DNA of 64,000 nucleotides from Parolsenella sp958406235. GTDB lineage: Bacteria; Actinomycetota; Coriobacteriia; Coriobacteriales; Atopobiaceae. The DNA is taken from the NCBI RefSeq assembly GCF_039062465.1, contig NZ_JBCLNF010000001.1, positions 62,001-126,000 on the forward strand. Reading direction: 5' to 3'. How positions within the stretch are numbered: the first letter of the stretch is position 1; each line of letters begins with the position of its first letter. Position numbers and translations under genes: made by a program. The notes under the pieces were generated by a model. It was given only the letters and a program-made list of their open reading frames with translations. It did no database searches and was not told the DNA's origin. Shown here one piece after another: positions 40,904-49,843 of this stretch.

Positions 40904-42259
40904 ATGACGTATACCGAAAGGGTTCTCGACGAGCTTAAGACCCGTTACCCTGAGCAGCCCGAGTTCCTCCAGGCGGCGACCGAGATTCTCGGTACCCTAC
41001 AGCCTTGCATCGATGCGCACCCCGAGTACGAGGAGGCCGCCCTTCTCGAGCGTCTCGTTGAGCCCGAGCGCGTGATCATGTTCCGCGTGCCGTGGGTCGA
41101 TGACTCCGGCAAGGTCCAGGTCAACCGCGGCTTCCGCGTCGAGTTCAACTCCGCCATCGGCCCCTACAAGGGTGGCCTGCGCTTCAATCCCACCGTCACG
41201 CTCGGCATGCTCAAGTTCCTCGGCCTCGAGCAGATCCTCAAGAACAGCCTGACCACCCTTCCCATGGGCGGCGGCAAGGGCGGCTCTGACTTCGACCCCA
41301 AGGGTAAGTCCAACAACGAGATCATGCACTTCTGCCAGTCCTTCATGACCGAGCTCGCCCGTCACATCGGCCCCAACACCGACGTTCCCGCTGGCGACCT
41401 CGGCGTCGGCGGCCGTGAGGTTGCCTACCTGTTCGGTCAGTACAAGCGTCTCCGCAACGAGTGGACCGGCGTCCTCACGGGCAAGGGCCTCTCCTTCGGT
41501 GGCTCGCTCGCCCGTACCGAGGCCACCGGTTACGGCCTCGCCTACTTCGTTGACGAGTACCTCAAGAGCAACGGCGACTCCTTCGAGGGCAAGAATGTCG
41601 TTGTCCACGGTTCCGGCAACGTCGCCATCTACGCCGTCCAGAAGGTCTCGCAGCTCGGCGGCAAGGTTCTCGCCTGCTCCGATACTCACGGTTGGGTCGA
41701 GGATCCCGAGGGCATTGACTACACCGTCCTCGAGCATGTCTACAACAAGAAGCGCTCCGGCCACGACAAGGGCGTCTCCCTCGCCATGTATGTCGACGAA
41801 CGCCCCGCTGCCACCTGGCACGAGGGTGACGGCCGCGGCGTCTGGCAGCTTCCCTGCGACATCGCGCTTCCCTGCGCTCGCGAGAACACGCTGCATCTCG
41901 AGGACGCCAAGGCCCTCGTCGCCAACGGCGTGAAGGTCGTGGGCGAGGGCGCCAACATGCCCACGACGATTGACGCGACCGAGTACTTCCAGGCCAACGG
42001 CGTCGTCTTCATGCCCGGCAAGGCCGCTAACGCCGGCGGCGTGCTCGTCTCCGGCCTCGAGATGAGCCAGAACGCCGAGCACCTCTCTTGGACCTTCGAG
42101 GAGGTCGACGGCAAGCTCGAACAGCTCATGCGCGGCATGTTCCACAATGTCGACGACACCGCCAAGAAGTATGGCCACGAGGGCAACTTCGTCATGGGCG
42201 CCAACATCGCCGGCTTCGAGAAGGTCGCCGACGCCATGATGGCTCAGGGCGTCTGCTAG
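40904..42259 (+). CDS. gdhA: NADP-type glutamate dehydrogenase
   Basis: Assimilates ammonium into 2-oxoglutarate. The 451-residue hexameric-type enzyme has GFRVEFNSAIGPYKGGLRF, the catalytic Lys125 in LPMGGGKGGSDFDPKGKS, DVPAGDLGVGGREVAYL, the dinucleotide fold VVVHGSGNVA and GKAANAGGVLVSGLEMSQN. Length and motifs match the E. coli GdhA class. ATG with GAGAGGAGACGTCG. It has a long upstream leader, so regulation by nitrogen or growth state is plausible, but no operator is recognised. Confidence 0.96.
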   Translation: MTYTERVLDELKTRYPEQPEFLQAATEILGTLQPCIDAHPEYEEAALLERLVEPERVIMFRVPWVDDSGKVQVNRGFRVEFNSAIGPYKGGLRFNPTVTLGMLKFLGLEQILKNSLTTLPMGGGKGGSDFDPKGKSNNEIMHFCQSFMTELARHIGPNTDVPAGDLGVGGREVAYLFGQYKRLRNEWTGVLTGKGLSFGGSLARTEATGYGLAYFVDEYLKSNGDSFEGKNVVVHGSGNVAIYAVQKVSQLGGKVLACSDTHGWVEDPEGIDYTVLEHVYNKKRSGHDKGVSLAMYVDERPAATWHEGDGRGVWQLPCDIALPCARENTLHLEDAKALVANGVKVVGEGANMPTTIDATEYFQANGVVFMPGKAANAGGVLVSGLEMSQNAEHLSWTFEEVDGKLEQLMRGMFHNVDDTAKKYGHEGNFVMGANIAGFEKVADAMMAQGVC

Positions 42260-42421
42260 GGAGTCTCCTGCATTCGGGCGTCCATCAACGGGTCGACGGC
42301 TTGCCGGGAGTAGCTCGCGAGTCGTCTGCGCCCTCGCGAATCTAGCGCGCACCAACGGCGCCGCGCCCAGGCGGGCTTCGGCTCTTCCTCAGTCGGGCGC
42401 GACGTCGCAGATTCTCCATCG

Positions 42422-42448
42422 TTGACAAGTGCTCACTTAGGTTACTAT
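42422..42448 (+). promoter_or_regulatory. Promoter of tRNA-Leu(TAG)
   Basis: TTGACA (42422-42427), 15 bp spacer, TACTAT (42443-42448). Confidence 0.7.
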
Positions 42449-42462
42449 TGAGCGGTTGCCAT

Positions 42463-42549
42463 GCGGGCGTGGCGGAACTGGTAGACGCGCTGGATTTAGG
42501 TTCCAGTGGGGGAGACTTCGTGCAGGTTCGATTCCTGTCGCCCGCACCA
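42463..42549 (+). tRNA. tRNA-Leu (anticodon TAG), CCA encoded
   Basis: An 87-base class II tRNA: GCGGGCG/CGCCCGC acceptor, anticodon loop TTTAGGT (TAG), long variable arm GGGGGAGACTTC, T-arm GCAGGTTCGATTCCTGT, CCA. Confidence 0.95.
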
Positions 42550-42560
42550 TTGACTGTTTG

Positions 42561-42594
42561 AGGAGGTCGTCGTGATTGCGGCGACCTCCTTTTG
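42561..42594 (+). terminator. Terminator of tRNA-Leu(TAG)
   Basis: AGGAGGTCG...CGACCTCCT followed by TTT. Confidence 0.88.
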
Positions 42595-42619
42595 CGTCTC
42601 AGCAGATGCTGTTCTCATT

Positions 42620-42628
42620 TGCTAGAAT
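42620..42628 (+). promoter_or_regulatory. Extended -10 promoter of tig
   Basis: TGCTAGAAT: TGN plus TAGAAT; leader about 55 nt with a GTGGG...CCCAC hairpin. Confidence 0.55.
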
Positions 42629-42689
42629 CGTTTATGTTTGTGCATGGGTGGGTCACTCCCGCCCACGGAATGACCATCCAGGAGGAACG

Positions 42690-44012
42690 TTGAAGATCAC
42701 CGTCACCGCCACCGAGCCCAAGGACAACAAGCTCGAGGCCAACATTACCGTCGCCGCCGCTGATGTCGATGCCGCCATCAAGAAGGCTTACAAGGACATC
42801 GCCAACCAGTATCGCTTCCAGGGCTTCCGCAAGGGCAAGGCCCCGCGTCCGGTCATCGACGGTCTCGTCGGCAAGAACTACGTGCTCGCCCAGGCTTCCG
42901 AGGATGTCCTCCAGCAGGCCCAGCCGCTCATGCTCGACGAGCTCGACATCGTGCCCGTCGGCGAGCCCCACTTCGACGGCGAGGCCAAGCTCGTCACCGA
43001 GGGCGCTGACTTCGAGGCTACCCTTGTGATCGACGTTCGCCCGGACTGCGAGCTCGAGAGCTATGACGCCCCCGAGATCAACATGCCTCCCGCGGAGGTC
43101 ACCGAGGCCGAGCTCGCCGAGCAGCTCGACGCCCTCCTGAGCTATCGCGCCTCCTTCGAGGACGCTGCTGACGATTACGTCGCCGCCGAGAACGACCTGC
43201 TCACCATCGACGTCGAGAACGTCGAGAACGGCGAGTCCCTCGCTGGCGAGGACCGTCCGTTCATGCTTGGCTCCACCCAGGTTCCCGCCGAGTTCAACGA
43301 TGCCATCAAGGGCATGAAGGTCGGCGAGACCAAGGACGTCGAGATCCACGTCAACGGCACCGACGAGGCCGAGGCCAAGACCATTAAGGTCAAGGTCACC
43401 CTCAAGTCCGCCAAGAAGCGCGTCCTCCCCGAGCTCAATGACGAGTTCGCCAAGTCCGCTGGCTTCGACACCGTCGACGCCTTCAAGGATGCCGTCAAGG
43501 ACGAGATCGCCAAGGACAAGGAGACCAGTCTCCCCAACCTCAAGGAGAGCCGCGTTATCGAGAAGCTCGCCGAGGCCCTCAAGCTCGACGAGGTCCCCGA
43601 GGACTACGTCAAGCAGGTCCACGATGAGATCGCCCAGGACATCCTCGCCCAGCTCCAGCGTCAGGGCCTCACCCTCGACGCCTGGCTCAACGCCCGCGGC
43701 ATCCAGGCCCACGAGTTCCTGAACGACCTGAACGAGCAGGCCCTCGAGCGCGCCCGTCAGTCCCTCGCCCTCGACGCCCTTGCCAAGAAGCTCGGCTTCG
43801 AGGCCTCTGACGAGGACATCCGCGCCGAGTTCGAGGATGCCGGTGTCGCTGACGTCGACGCCTCCCTCAAGGAGTTCAAGGAGGCCGGCCGTATGCCCGC
43901 CGTCCGCGAGAGCATCAAGCGCACCAAGGCCGTCGATTGGCTCGTCGAGAACGCCAAGGTCAACATCGTTGACGAGGTTGCCGAGCGTCGTGCCGCTCGC
44001 GACGCCGAGTAG
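42690..44012 (+). CDS. tig: Trigger factor (ribosome-associated chaperone/PPIase)
   Basis: Binds L23 at the exit tunnel and shields nascent chains. The 440-residue protein begins with KITVTATEPKDNKLEANI, and the ribosome-docking loop is FQGFRKGKAPRPVI. A PPIase domain (about 150-245) and the long helical C-domain follow. The start is TTG at 42690, with AGGAGG 4 bp upstream and conserved sequence immediately after; no ATG or GTG fits. It precedes clpP-clpX, the common order tig-clpP-clpX, but a strong terminator separates them. Confidence 0.95.
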   Translation: MKITVTATEPKDNKLEANITVAAADVDAAIKKAYKDIANQYRFQGFRKGKAPRPVIDGLVGKNYVLAQASEDVLQQAQPLMLDELDIVPVGEPHFDGEAKLVTEGADFEATLVIDVRPDCELESYDAPEINMPPAEVTEAELAEQLDALLSYRASFEDAADDYVAAENDLLTIDVENVENGESLAGEDRPFMLGSTQVPAEFNDAIKGMKVGETKDVEIHVNGTDEAEAKTIKVKVTLKSAKKRVLPELNDEFAKSAGFDTVDAFKDAVKDEIAKDKETSLPNLKESRVIEKLAEALKLDEVPEDYVKQVHDEIAQDILAQLQRQGLTLDAWLNARGIQAHEFLNDLNEQALERARQSLALDALAKKLGFEASDEDIRAEFEDAGVADVDASLKEFKEAGRMPAVRESIKRTKAVDWLVENAKVNIVDEVAERRAARDAE

Positions 44013-44058
44013 CATTTTCCGCCCGTTCGGGCTCTCACTCCCATAAAGGGGTATAAGC

Positions 44059-44092
44059 GCCGGGCGGGGTGATTTCCCCGCCCGGCTTTTTC
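44059..44092 (+). terminator. Intrinsic terminator of tig
   Basis: GCCGGGCGGGG, loop TGATTT, CCCCGCCCGGC, then TTTTT. Confidence 0.94.
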
Positions 44093-44187
44093 TCCCCGAG
44101 CGAGCTCGCCAGCATAGGCTGGGAGGCGAACGCTCCCGCAAGATAAGATGGCCGGCTCATCCGCGCCTGATCACAATGGAGGACCAC

Positions 44188-44811
44188 ATGGTCAACCCGG
44201 TTCGCAACATTCCCAACATCCCGTATGTCGTCGAGCAGACCCCTCGCGGCGAGCGAAGCTACGACATCTACAGCCGCCTGCTCAACGATCGTATCGTCTT
44301 CCTCGGCGAGGAGGTCACTCGCGACTCCGCCAACCTCGTGGTGGCGCAGCTCCTGCACCTCGAGAGCCAGGACCCGGACAAGGACATTATGCTCTACATC
44401 GACTCGCCCGGCGGCGATGTCTATGCGGGTCTCGGCATCATCGACACGATGAACTACATCAAGCCCGACGTCTGCACCATCTGCGTGGGTATGGCTGCCT
44501 CCATGGGCGCCGCCATCCTCGCCTGTGGCGCAAAGGGCAAGCGCATGGCGCTTCCCAACTCGATGGTCCTCATCCACCAGCCGAGCTCCGGCGTCCAGGG
44601 CCAGCAGACCGACATCCAGATCGTCGCTGACGAGACCAAGTGGATTCGCCAGCACCTCAACGAGATGCTGGCCGAGGCCACGGGCCAGCCGGTCGAGCGC
44701 ATCAACGAGGATACCGAGCGCGACCGCTACCTGCGCGCTGCCGAGGCCTGCGAGTACGGTCTCGTCGACAAGGTCATCACCTCGCGCGCTGACGCCGCCA
44801 AGGAGGAGTAA
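44188..44811 (+). CDS. clpP: ATP-dependent Clp protease proteolytic subunit ClpP
   Basis: Serine peptidase forming the tetradecameric chamber. The 207-residue protein has Ser105 in GMAASMGA, His130 in LIHQPSSG and the catalytic aspartate (D175) in NEDTERDR; YIDSPGGDVYAG and GLVDKVI also match. Start at the ATG at 44188, since the ATG at 44176 lies in the TGGAGG ribosome binding site. It ends 3 bp before clpX. Confidence 0.97.
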   Translation: MVNPVRNIPNIPYVVEQTPRGERSYDIYSRLLNDRIVFLGEEVTRDSANLVVAQLLHLESQDPDKDIMLYIDSPGGDVYAGLGIIDTMNYIKPDVCTICVGMAASMGAAILACGAKGKRMALPNSMVLIHQPSSGVQGQQTDIQIVADETKWIRQHLNEMLAEATGQPVERINEDTERDRYLRAAEACEYGLVDKVITSRADAAKEE

Positions 44812-44814
44812 CCA

Positions 44815-46191
44815 GTGCCCCAGTACCATGACCCCATGAACCCCAAGGACGTTTGCTGCTCGTTCTGTGGCAAGTCCCGCGATCAGGTGCGCAAGCTCGT
44901 TCAGGGCGCCAACGGCGTCTACATCTGCGACGAGTGCATCGCTGCCTGCTCTGACATCATTCATGGCACGCCTGGCTACGCCCATGATGTCGACGTGGAT
45001 GACGAGGGCACGCTCGAGGAACTCCTGCCGCTCGAGCAGCTTCCCACGCCGCACCAGATCTATGACGAGCTCTCGCAGTACGTCATGGGCCAGGAGGACG
45101 CCAAGCGCGCGATGAGCGTGGCCGTCTACAACCACTACCGCCGCGTGCTCTATGGCATGGAGAACGACCTCTACGCCGAGGAGTACGAGCACCTCCAGCA
45201 TGTCGCCCACGACACCGGCACCGAGGACGTGCTTGGTTCGAACGAGCCCGTTGAGCTTGCGAAGAGCAACATCCTGCTCCTAGGTCCCACGGGCACCGGC
45301 AAGACGCTGCTCGCCCAGACGCTCGCGCGCTTCCTGCGCGTCCCCTTCGCCATCGCTGACGCCACCTCCCTCACGGAGAGCGGCTATGTGGGCGAGGATG
45401 TCGAGAACATCCTGCTCAAGCTCATTACCGCGGCTGACGGCGACGTCGAGCGCGCCCAGGTCGGTATCGTCTATATCGACGAGGTCGACAAGATCGCGCG
45501 CAAGGCGGAGAACCTCTCCATCACGCGAGACGTCTCCGGCGAGGGCGTGCAGCAGTCGCTGCTCAAGATCCTCGAGGGCACCATTGCGAGCGTCCCGCCC
45601 CAGGGTGGCCGCAAGCATCCGCAGCAGGAGCTCATCAAGATCGACACGACGAACATCCTGTTCATCTGCGGTGGCGCCTTCGTGGGTCTCGACAAGATTG
45701 TTGCGGACCGTATCGGCAAGAAGGGCATCGGCTTCAACTCCGAGCTCGCCAAGAAGGTCACCGAGTCCCAGGATGACCTCATGGCTGAGGTCACGCCCCA
45801 GGACCTGCACACCTTCGGCATGATTCCTGAGTTCGTAGGCCGTCTGCCCGTCATCTGCTCCACCAAGCAGCTGACCGAGGACGACCTCGTGCGCATCCTC
45901 ACCGAGCCGCGCAACGCCATCATCAAGCAGTATGTTCGCATGTTCGAGATCGAGGGCGTCAAGCTCGAGTTCGAGGACGAGGCCGTTCGCGAGATGGCAC
46001 GCCTCGCGCTGGCCCGCAAGACCGGCGCCCGCGGCCTTCGCGCCATTGCGGAGAAGGTTCTGCAGCAGACGATGTTTGATGTCCCGAGTGACCTCTCCGT
46101 CTCCAAGGTCATTGTGACCAAGGAGGCAGTCGCCGGTGAGGAACAGCCTAAGCTCGTGCACACGCACAAGGCCGGGAACCGTTCGGAGTAG
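44815..46191 (+). CDS. clpX: ATP-dependent Clp protease ATP-binding subunit ClpX
   Basis: AAA+ unfoldase that feeds ClpP. The 458-residue protein has the N-terminal zinc-binding domain (CSFCGKS...CDECIAAC), Walker A LGPTGTGKT, VYIDEVDKIARK (Walker B), GYVGEDVENIL pore region, the GIGFNSE loop that docks on ClpP, and sensor-2 GARGLRAI. GTG start at 44815 with AAGGAGGAG in the clpP tail, so translation is coupled to clpP. Confidence 0.97.
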   Translation: MPQYHDPMNPKDVCCSFCGKSRDQVRKLVQGANGVYICDECIAACSDIIHGTPGYAHDVDVDDEGTLEELLPLEQLPTPHQIYDELSQYVMGQEDAKRAMSVAVYNHYRRVLYGMENDLYAEEYEHLQHVAHDTGTEDVLGSNEPVELAKSNILLLGPTGTGKTLLAQTLARFLRVPFAIADATSLTESGYVGEDVENILLKLITAADGDVERAQVGIVYIDEVDKIARKAENLSITRDVSGEGVQQSLLKILEGTIASVPPQGGRKHPQQELIKIDTTNILFICGGAFVGLDKIVADRIGKKGIGFNSELAKKVTESQDDLMAEVTPQDLHTFGMIPEFVGRLPVICSTKQLTEDDLVRILTEPRNAIIKQYVRMFEIEGVKLEFEDEAVREMARLALARKTGARGLRAIAEKVLQQTMFDVPSDLSVSKVIVTKEAVAGEEQPKLVHTHKAGNRSE

Positions 46192-46194
46192 CGC

Positions 46195-46923
46195 ATGCCC
46201 GTTCTTGACGCTAGCGCCGTCCTGGCGATTCCCTGGGGTATCGATTACGCGTCTGTGGTCGTCGGCGTGCTCACGGGCGCGATGTTCGGCTGCAGGAGCA
46301 AGCTCGATGTCGTCGGAACCACCGTCGCGGGCTTTCTCACGGGGTTTGGCGGCGGCATCGTGCGCGATCTGCTACTGGGCGCCTCCAACATCTACTTCAT
46401 GTCGCACCCGGACCTCATCTTGGTGTCGCTCGCGATCTGCCTTCTGACGTTCTACTTCCGTGGGGTCTTTCTCGACCTCAACCGTTCCATTCTGGTTGCG
46501 GACACGCTTTCCGTCGCGCTCTTTGCGCTCGCGGGCTCCTCGAAGGCGTTCGCCTACGGGCTCGACCCGGTCTACGTCGTCATCCTCGGCACCATTACGG
46601 CCGTGGGTGGCGGCGCCCTGCGCGACGCGATGGCAGGTGTGACCCCGGCCATCTTCCGCGGGTCGAACTTCTACGCCGTGGCGTGTCTGGGCGGTTCCGT
46701 CGTCTTTGCCGCCATGGCGTACTTCGGGCTTCCGCTCGTCGCGGCGGGCTTTGGCTGTGTGGGCGCCGTGCTCGCCTTGCGCTATCTCTCGATTCGCTTC
46801 GATTGGAAAACGCGCGAGTACTGTGACCTGACGCCTCGCGTCGTCGCTGCCGCGAAGGGTGCCAGCAGCTTGTCCCATCAACCTGACCGCTTAGATGCGC
46901 TCCCGAACGGGCGCGAAGACTAG
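46195..46923 (+). CDS. TRIC-type (UPF0126) cation channel family protein
   Basis: A 242-residue membrane protein with seven predicted helices in two repeated halves, each with a glycine-rich arginine motif: GFGGGIVRDLLLG and VGGGALRDAMAG. These are the hallmarks of prokaryotic TRIC monovalent cation channels. ATG 3 bp after the clpX stop, with GGAG 6 bp upstream, so it belongs to the clpP-clpX operon. Its physiological role here is unknown. The C-terminal 40 residues are a hydrophilic tail. Confidence 0.88.
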   Translation: MPVLDASAVLAIPWGIDYASVVVGVLTGAMFGCRSKLDVVGTTVAGFLTGFGGGIVRDLLLGASNIYFMSHPDLILVSLAICLLTFYFRGVFLDLNRSILVADTLSVALFALAGSSKAFAYGLDPVYVVILGTITAVGGGALRDAMAGVTPAIFRGSNFYAVACLGGSVVFAAMAYFGLPLVAAGFGCVGAVLALRYLSIRFDWKTREYCDLTPRVVAAAKGASSLSHQPDRLDALPNGRED

Positions 46924-46932
46924 GGGGAGACC

Positions 46933-48567
46933 GTGTCGAACGTCCTCGACATCATCGGACCCGTCATGATCGGTCCGTCGAGCTCTCACACCGCGGGAGC
47001 CGCGAGGCTGGGACTTGTGTCCCGCATGCTGTTGGGGGCGGATCCGAAGAGCGTCCGCGTGACGCTCTATGGGTCATTCGCGAAGACCTACAGCGGTCAC
47101 GGCACGGACCGCGCCCTCGTCGCCGGTGCCCTCGGACTCCATGCGGATGACGTGCGCCTGCGTGACTCCCTTGACCTTGCGCGCGAGCGCGGGGTCGAGG
47201 TCTCCTTTGTGGTTTGCGATGACGAGGACGAGGGTCTCCATCCCAACACCGCCCTGATTGAGCTCGCCTCCGCGGAGGGCAAGCATGTGGCCGTGCTCGG
47301 CAGCTCCATCGGCGGCGGTCAGGTCGAGGTCACTCGCGTCGATGGCATACGCGTTCGCATTACCGGCCTCAAGCGCACGCTCATCGTGCGCCACACTGAC
47401 AAGCCTGGCCTCATCGCCTGCGTGACGGACGTCCTTGCCGCCGGAGGTGCGAACATCTGCGACTTCGCGCTTGCTCGCCAGGAGCGTGGCGGCGTGGCGG
47501 TCATGAGCATCGAGGTCGAGAACCAGCTCGATGGCGACATCGCCGAGCGCATCGAGCGCCTTGACGGCGTTGAGCGTTGTACGGTGCTCGAGCCCGTTGG
47601 CGCCATGGATGCGAGCGAGCCCGCCAAGGCCGGGGAGGTTCCCGCGACGGACGGTCTTGCGACAGACTTCCTCCTCGGCACGCTCGAGCCCGCCGTCAAG
47701 GCGGCACAGGATGCCGGAGTGCCCATCTCCCACGTCATCCTCGCCCAGCAGGCGCGCGTCATGGAGATGGCTCCCGGCGAGCTTTATGCGCTCATGCGCG
47801 ACCGCCTTGCCGTCATGGACTCCTGCGTGGACCCCGGAAGTGACCCCTCTCTTCGTTCCATGAGCGGACTCACCGGAGGAGACGCCGCCCGCATGCTCGC
47901 CCGCGAGGCCGCCGGCAGGCCGCTCTGCGGAGGCATCGTTACGGGTGCCGTGAGGCGAGCCCTCGCCGTGAGCGAGCTCAACGCCGCCATGGGCCGCGTC
48001 GTCGCCGCACCCACCGCCGGCTCCTGCGGCATCCTGCCCGCCGCCGTCCTCTCCATGCGAGACGAGCGCGGATGCTCGGAGGGCGCTTGCGTCATGGCGC
48101 TGTTCACCGCCGCTGCCGTGGGCCTCGTGATCGAGCACGCCGCGACGCTTGCCGGCGCCGAGGGAGGATGCCAGGCGGAGACCGGCGCCGCGGCTGCGAT
48201 GGCCGCCGCGGCTGTGACCGAGCTCGCCGGTGGCACGCCTCGCCAATGCGCCTCCGCCGCCTCGATGGCGATTCAGAGCCTGCTCGGCCTGGTCTGCGAC
48301 CCCGTCGCCGGTCTCGTGGAGGTGCCCTGCGTCAGACGCAACGCCACGGGTGTGAGTGTTGCCCTCACCTGCGCGGAGATGGCCCTCGCCGGTATCTCCG
48401 CCACGATTCCCTTCGACGAGGCGGTCACGGCGATGAGGCGCGTGGGCGCGGTCATGCCGTCAACCCTGCGCGAGACGGGGGAGGGTGGCCTCGCCGCGAC
48501 GCCCACGGGGCGTGCCCTCGACGAGAAGGCCTTTGGCGGATGCGCCGCGTGCGGCGCCTGCAGATAG
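46933..48567 (+). CDS. sdaA: L-serine ammonia-lyase (iron-sulfur), single-chain beta-ACT-alpha form
   Basis: Deaminates serine to pyruvate. The 544-residue chain joins the beta domain (DIIGPVMIGPSSSHTAGAAR), an ACT domain (LIVRHTDKPGLIACVTDVLA, about 150-225) and the alpha catalytic domain. The latter has PTAGSCGILPAAVL, GCQAETGAA and DPVAGLVEVPCVRRN, whose cysteines hold the 4Fe-4S cluster. It ends in a Cys-rich tail, CAACGACR. GTG start at 46933 with GGGGGAGACC; 9 bp after the TRIC gene, so probably in the same operon. Some Firmicutes split this into SdaAA/SdaAB; here it is one gene. Its stop codon lies within a tandem duplication. Confidence 0.95.
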   Translation: MSNVLDIIGPVMIGPSSSHTAGAARLGLVSRMLLGADPKSVRVTLYGSFAKTYSGHGTDRALVAGALGLHADDVRLRDSLDLARERGVEVSFVVCDDEDEGLHPNTALIELASAEGKHVAVLGSSIGGGQVEVTRVDGIRVRITGLKRTLIVRHTDKPGLIACVTDVLAAGGANICDFALARQERGGVAVMSIEVENQLDGDIAERIERLDGVERCTVLEPVGAMDASEPAKAGEVPATDGLATDFLLGTLEPAVKAAQDAGVPISHVILAQQARVMEMAPGELYALMRDRLAVMDSCVDPGSDPSLRSMSGLTGGDAARMLAREAAGRPLCGGIVTGAVRRALAVSELNAAMGRVVAAPTAGSCGILPAAVLSMRDERGCSEGACVMALFTAAAVGLVIEHAATLAGAEGGCQAETGAAAAMAAAAVTELAGGTPRQCASAASMAIQSLLGLVCDPVAGLVEVPCVRRNATGVSVALTCAEMALAGISATIPFDEAVTAMRRVGAVMPSTLRETGEGGLAATPTGRALDEKAFGGCAACGACR

Positions 48568-48622
48568 TTCACGTCCGCACTTCTTGTGGCGCCTGCAGAT
48601 AGCGCACGCCCGCGCTTCTTGT
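48553..48622. repeat. 35 bp tandem duplication including the sdaA stop codon
   Basis: Two adjacent 35 bp copies, 48553-48587 and 48588-48622, with 4 mismatches. Each contains GGCGCCTGCAGATAG, i.e. the last codons and stop of sdaA, so the second copy carries a pseudo gene-end. Confidence 0.92.
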
Positions 48623-48707
48623 TCCCTATACTCCATCGCGCTAGATTGCCTTTGCCATCTGCGGCGAGGACAATGGATGGTTGTCGTTACTACGGGAGGG
48701 GAGTTCC

Positions 48708-49607
48708 ATGGCTATCGATTTTGAGGCTATCAGCAAGCGCAACCTGGCGCGTGATGGCGCGCTCGTCGTCGTGGGAACGCTGCTGTTCGCCGTCGGCCTC
48801 AACTGCTTCATGGAGCCCAACGGCCTCGCTCCCGGTGGAATCTCTGGTATCGCGATTATCGTCAGGGCCGCGGTCATCGCGCAGGGTGGCCCGGATATTC
48901 CCGTCGGCATCCAGACCCTCGTCATGAACGCGCTTCTCATGGTGCTCGCCTGGCGCGCGGGTGGTCCGCGCTACGTCGCCAAGTCGCTCGCGGGCATCGT
49001 GTTCTGTTCGGTCTTCATCGACCTCACGGCGCCGTTCCTGCCGGTTCTCGGCAATGGCGACCTGCTGCTTTGCGCGCTGTGGGGTGGCGTTGTCTCCGGC
49101 ACTGGCCTCGGCCTCGTGTTCCGTGCGGGCAGCAACACCGGCGGCACCGACATCATCTGCCAGATCATCGCGCGCCACTCGATGTTTCCCGTGGGCACGT
49201 GGGTCATCATCACGGATTTCATGATCGTCGCGGCTTCTGCCCCGGTCTTCTCGGTCGAGAACGCGCTTTATGCCTGCATCGCCACCTATTTCATGGGCAA
49301 GGTCTGCGACATGGTGATTGACGGCCCCAGCCGCGAGCGCGTGGCGTGGATCATCTCGTCCGAGCACGAGGCGATTGCCCAGGCAGTTCTTGAGAACCTC
49401 GATCGCGGTTGTACCGAGGTCACGGCGAAGGGCAAGTATACCGGCGAGGAGCGCCCGATGCTCTTCTGCATCCTGAGCAGGTCAGACATCGCCCCGCTCA
49501 AGGACATCGTCGCCGAGGTCGACCCGGACGCCATCGTCGTCATTACCGAGGCCCACGAGGCCTTTGGCGAGGGCTTCCGCAAACTCGAGGGTGGAGCCTC
49601 GCTGTAA
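48708..49607 (+). CDS. YitT family membrane protein with DUF2179 domain
   Basis: A 299-residue protein with five or six transmembrane helices (about 20-190; LNCFMEPNGLAPGGISGIAI, GTGLGLVFRAGSNTGGTDII) and a C-terminal soluble DUF2179 domain (MLFCILSRSDIAPLKDIV). This is the standard YitT/UPF0750 arrangement; function is unknown and a transport role is suspected. Start at the ATG at 48708 with GGGAGGGGAGTTCC; upstream in-frame starts lack a site. Monocistronic. Confidence 0.9.
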   Translation: MAIDFEAISKRNLARDGALVVVGTLLFAVGLNCFMEPNGLAPGGISGIAIIVRAAVIAQGGPDIPVGIQTLVMNALLMVLAWRAGGPRYVAKSLAGIVFCSVFIDLTAPFLPVLGNGDLLLCALWGGVVSGTGLGLVFRAGSNTGGTDIICQIIARHSMFPVGTWVIITDFMIVAASAPVFSVENALYACIATYFMGKVCDMVIDGPSRERVAWIISSEHEAIAQAVLENLDRGCTEVTAKGKYTGEERPMLFCILSRSDIAPLKDIVAEVDPDAIVVITEAHEAFGEGFRKLEGGASL

Positions 49608-49695
49608 CGTGCCGGCGCGCGCTCGGACGGCCGTGCGGGCACGTCCTACGCGGCGTGGACGGCTGCGCGCCGGCGGCCGCAATCGCCGCCCTTTT

Positions 49696-49769
49696 CGCCG
49701 AGACACGCACTTCTTCGAGATACTGCGCCCAAAACACCGCAACATCTCGTGAAAGTGTGTGTCTCGGCG
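49696..49769. repeat. 74 bp imperfect inverted repeat (long hairpin)
   Basis: The left arm begins CGCCGAGACACGCACTT and the right arm ends GTGTGTGTCTCGGCG. The arms are about 32 bp with roughly 8 mismatches, around a short A-rich centre (CCCAAAACA). It lies between the YitT gene and the aminopeptidase gene, followed by TTGTTGTTTG. It may be a terminator, a mobile miniature element or a processed RNA hairpin. Confidence 0.8.
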
Positions 49770-49843
49770 TTGTTGTTTGCGCGCCCGACGCGCCGCCAGT
49801 TGCCTACAATCGTGTCGTTGATTCGTCTCTACGAGGAGGAAGT

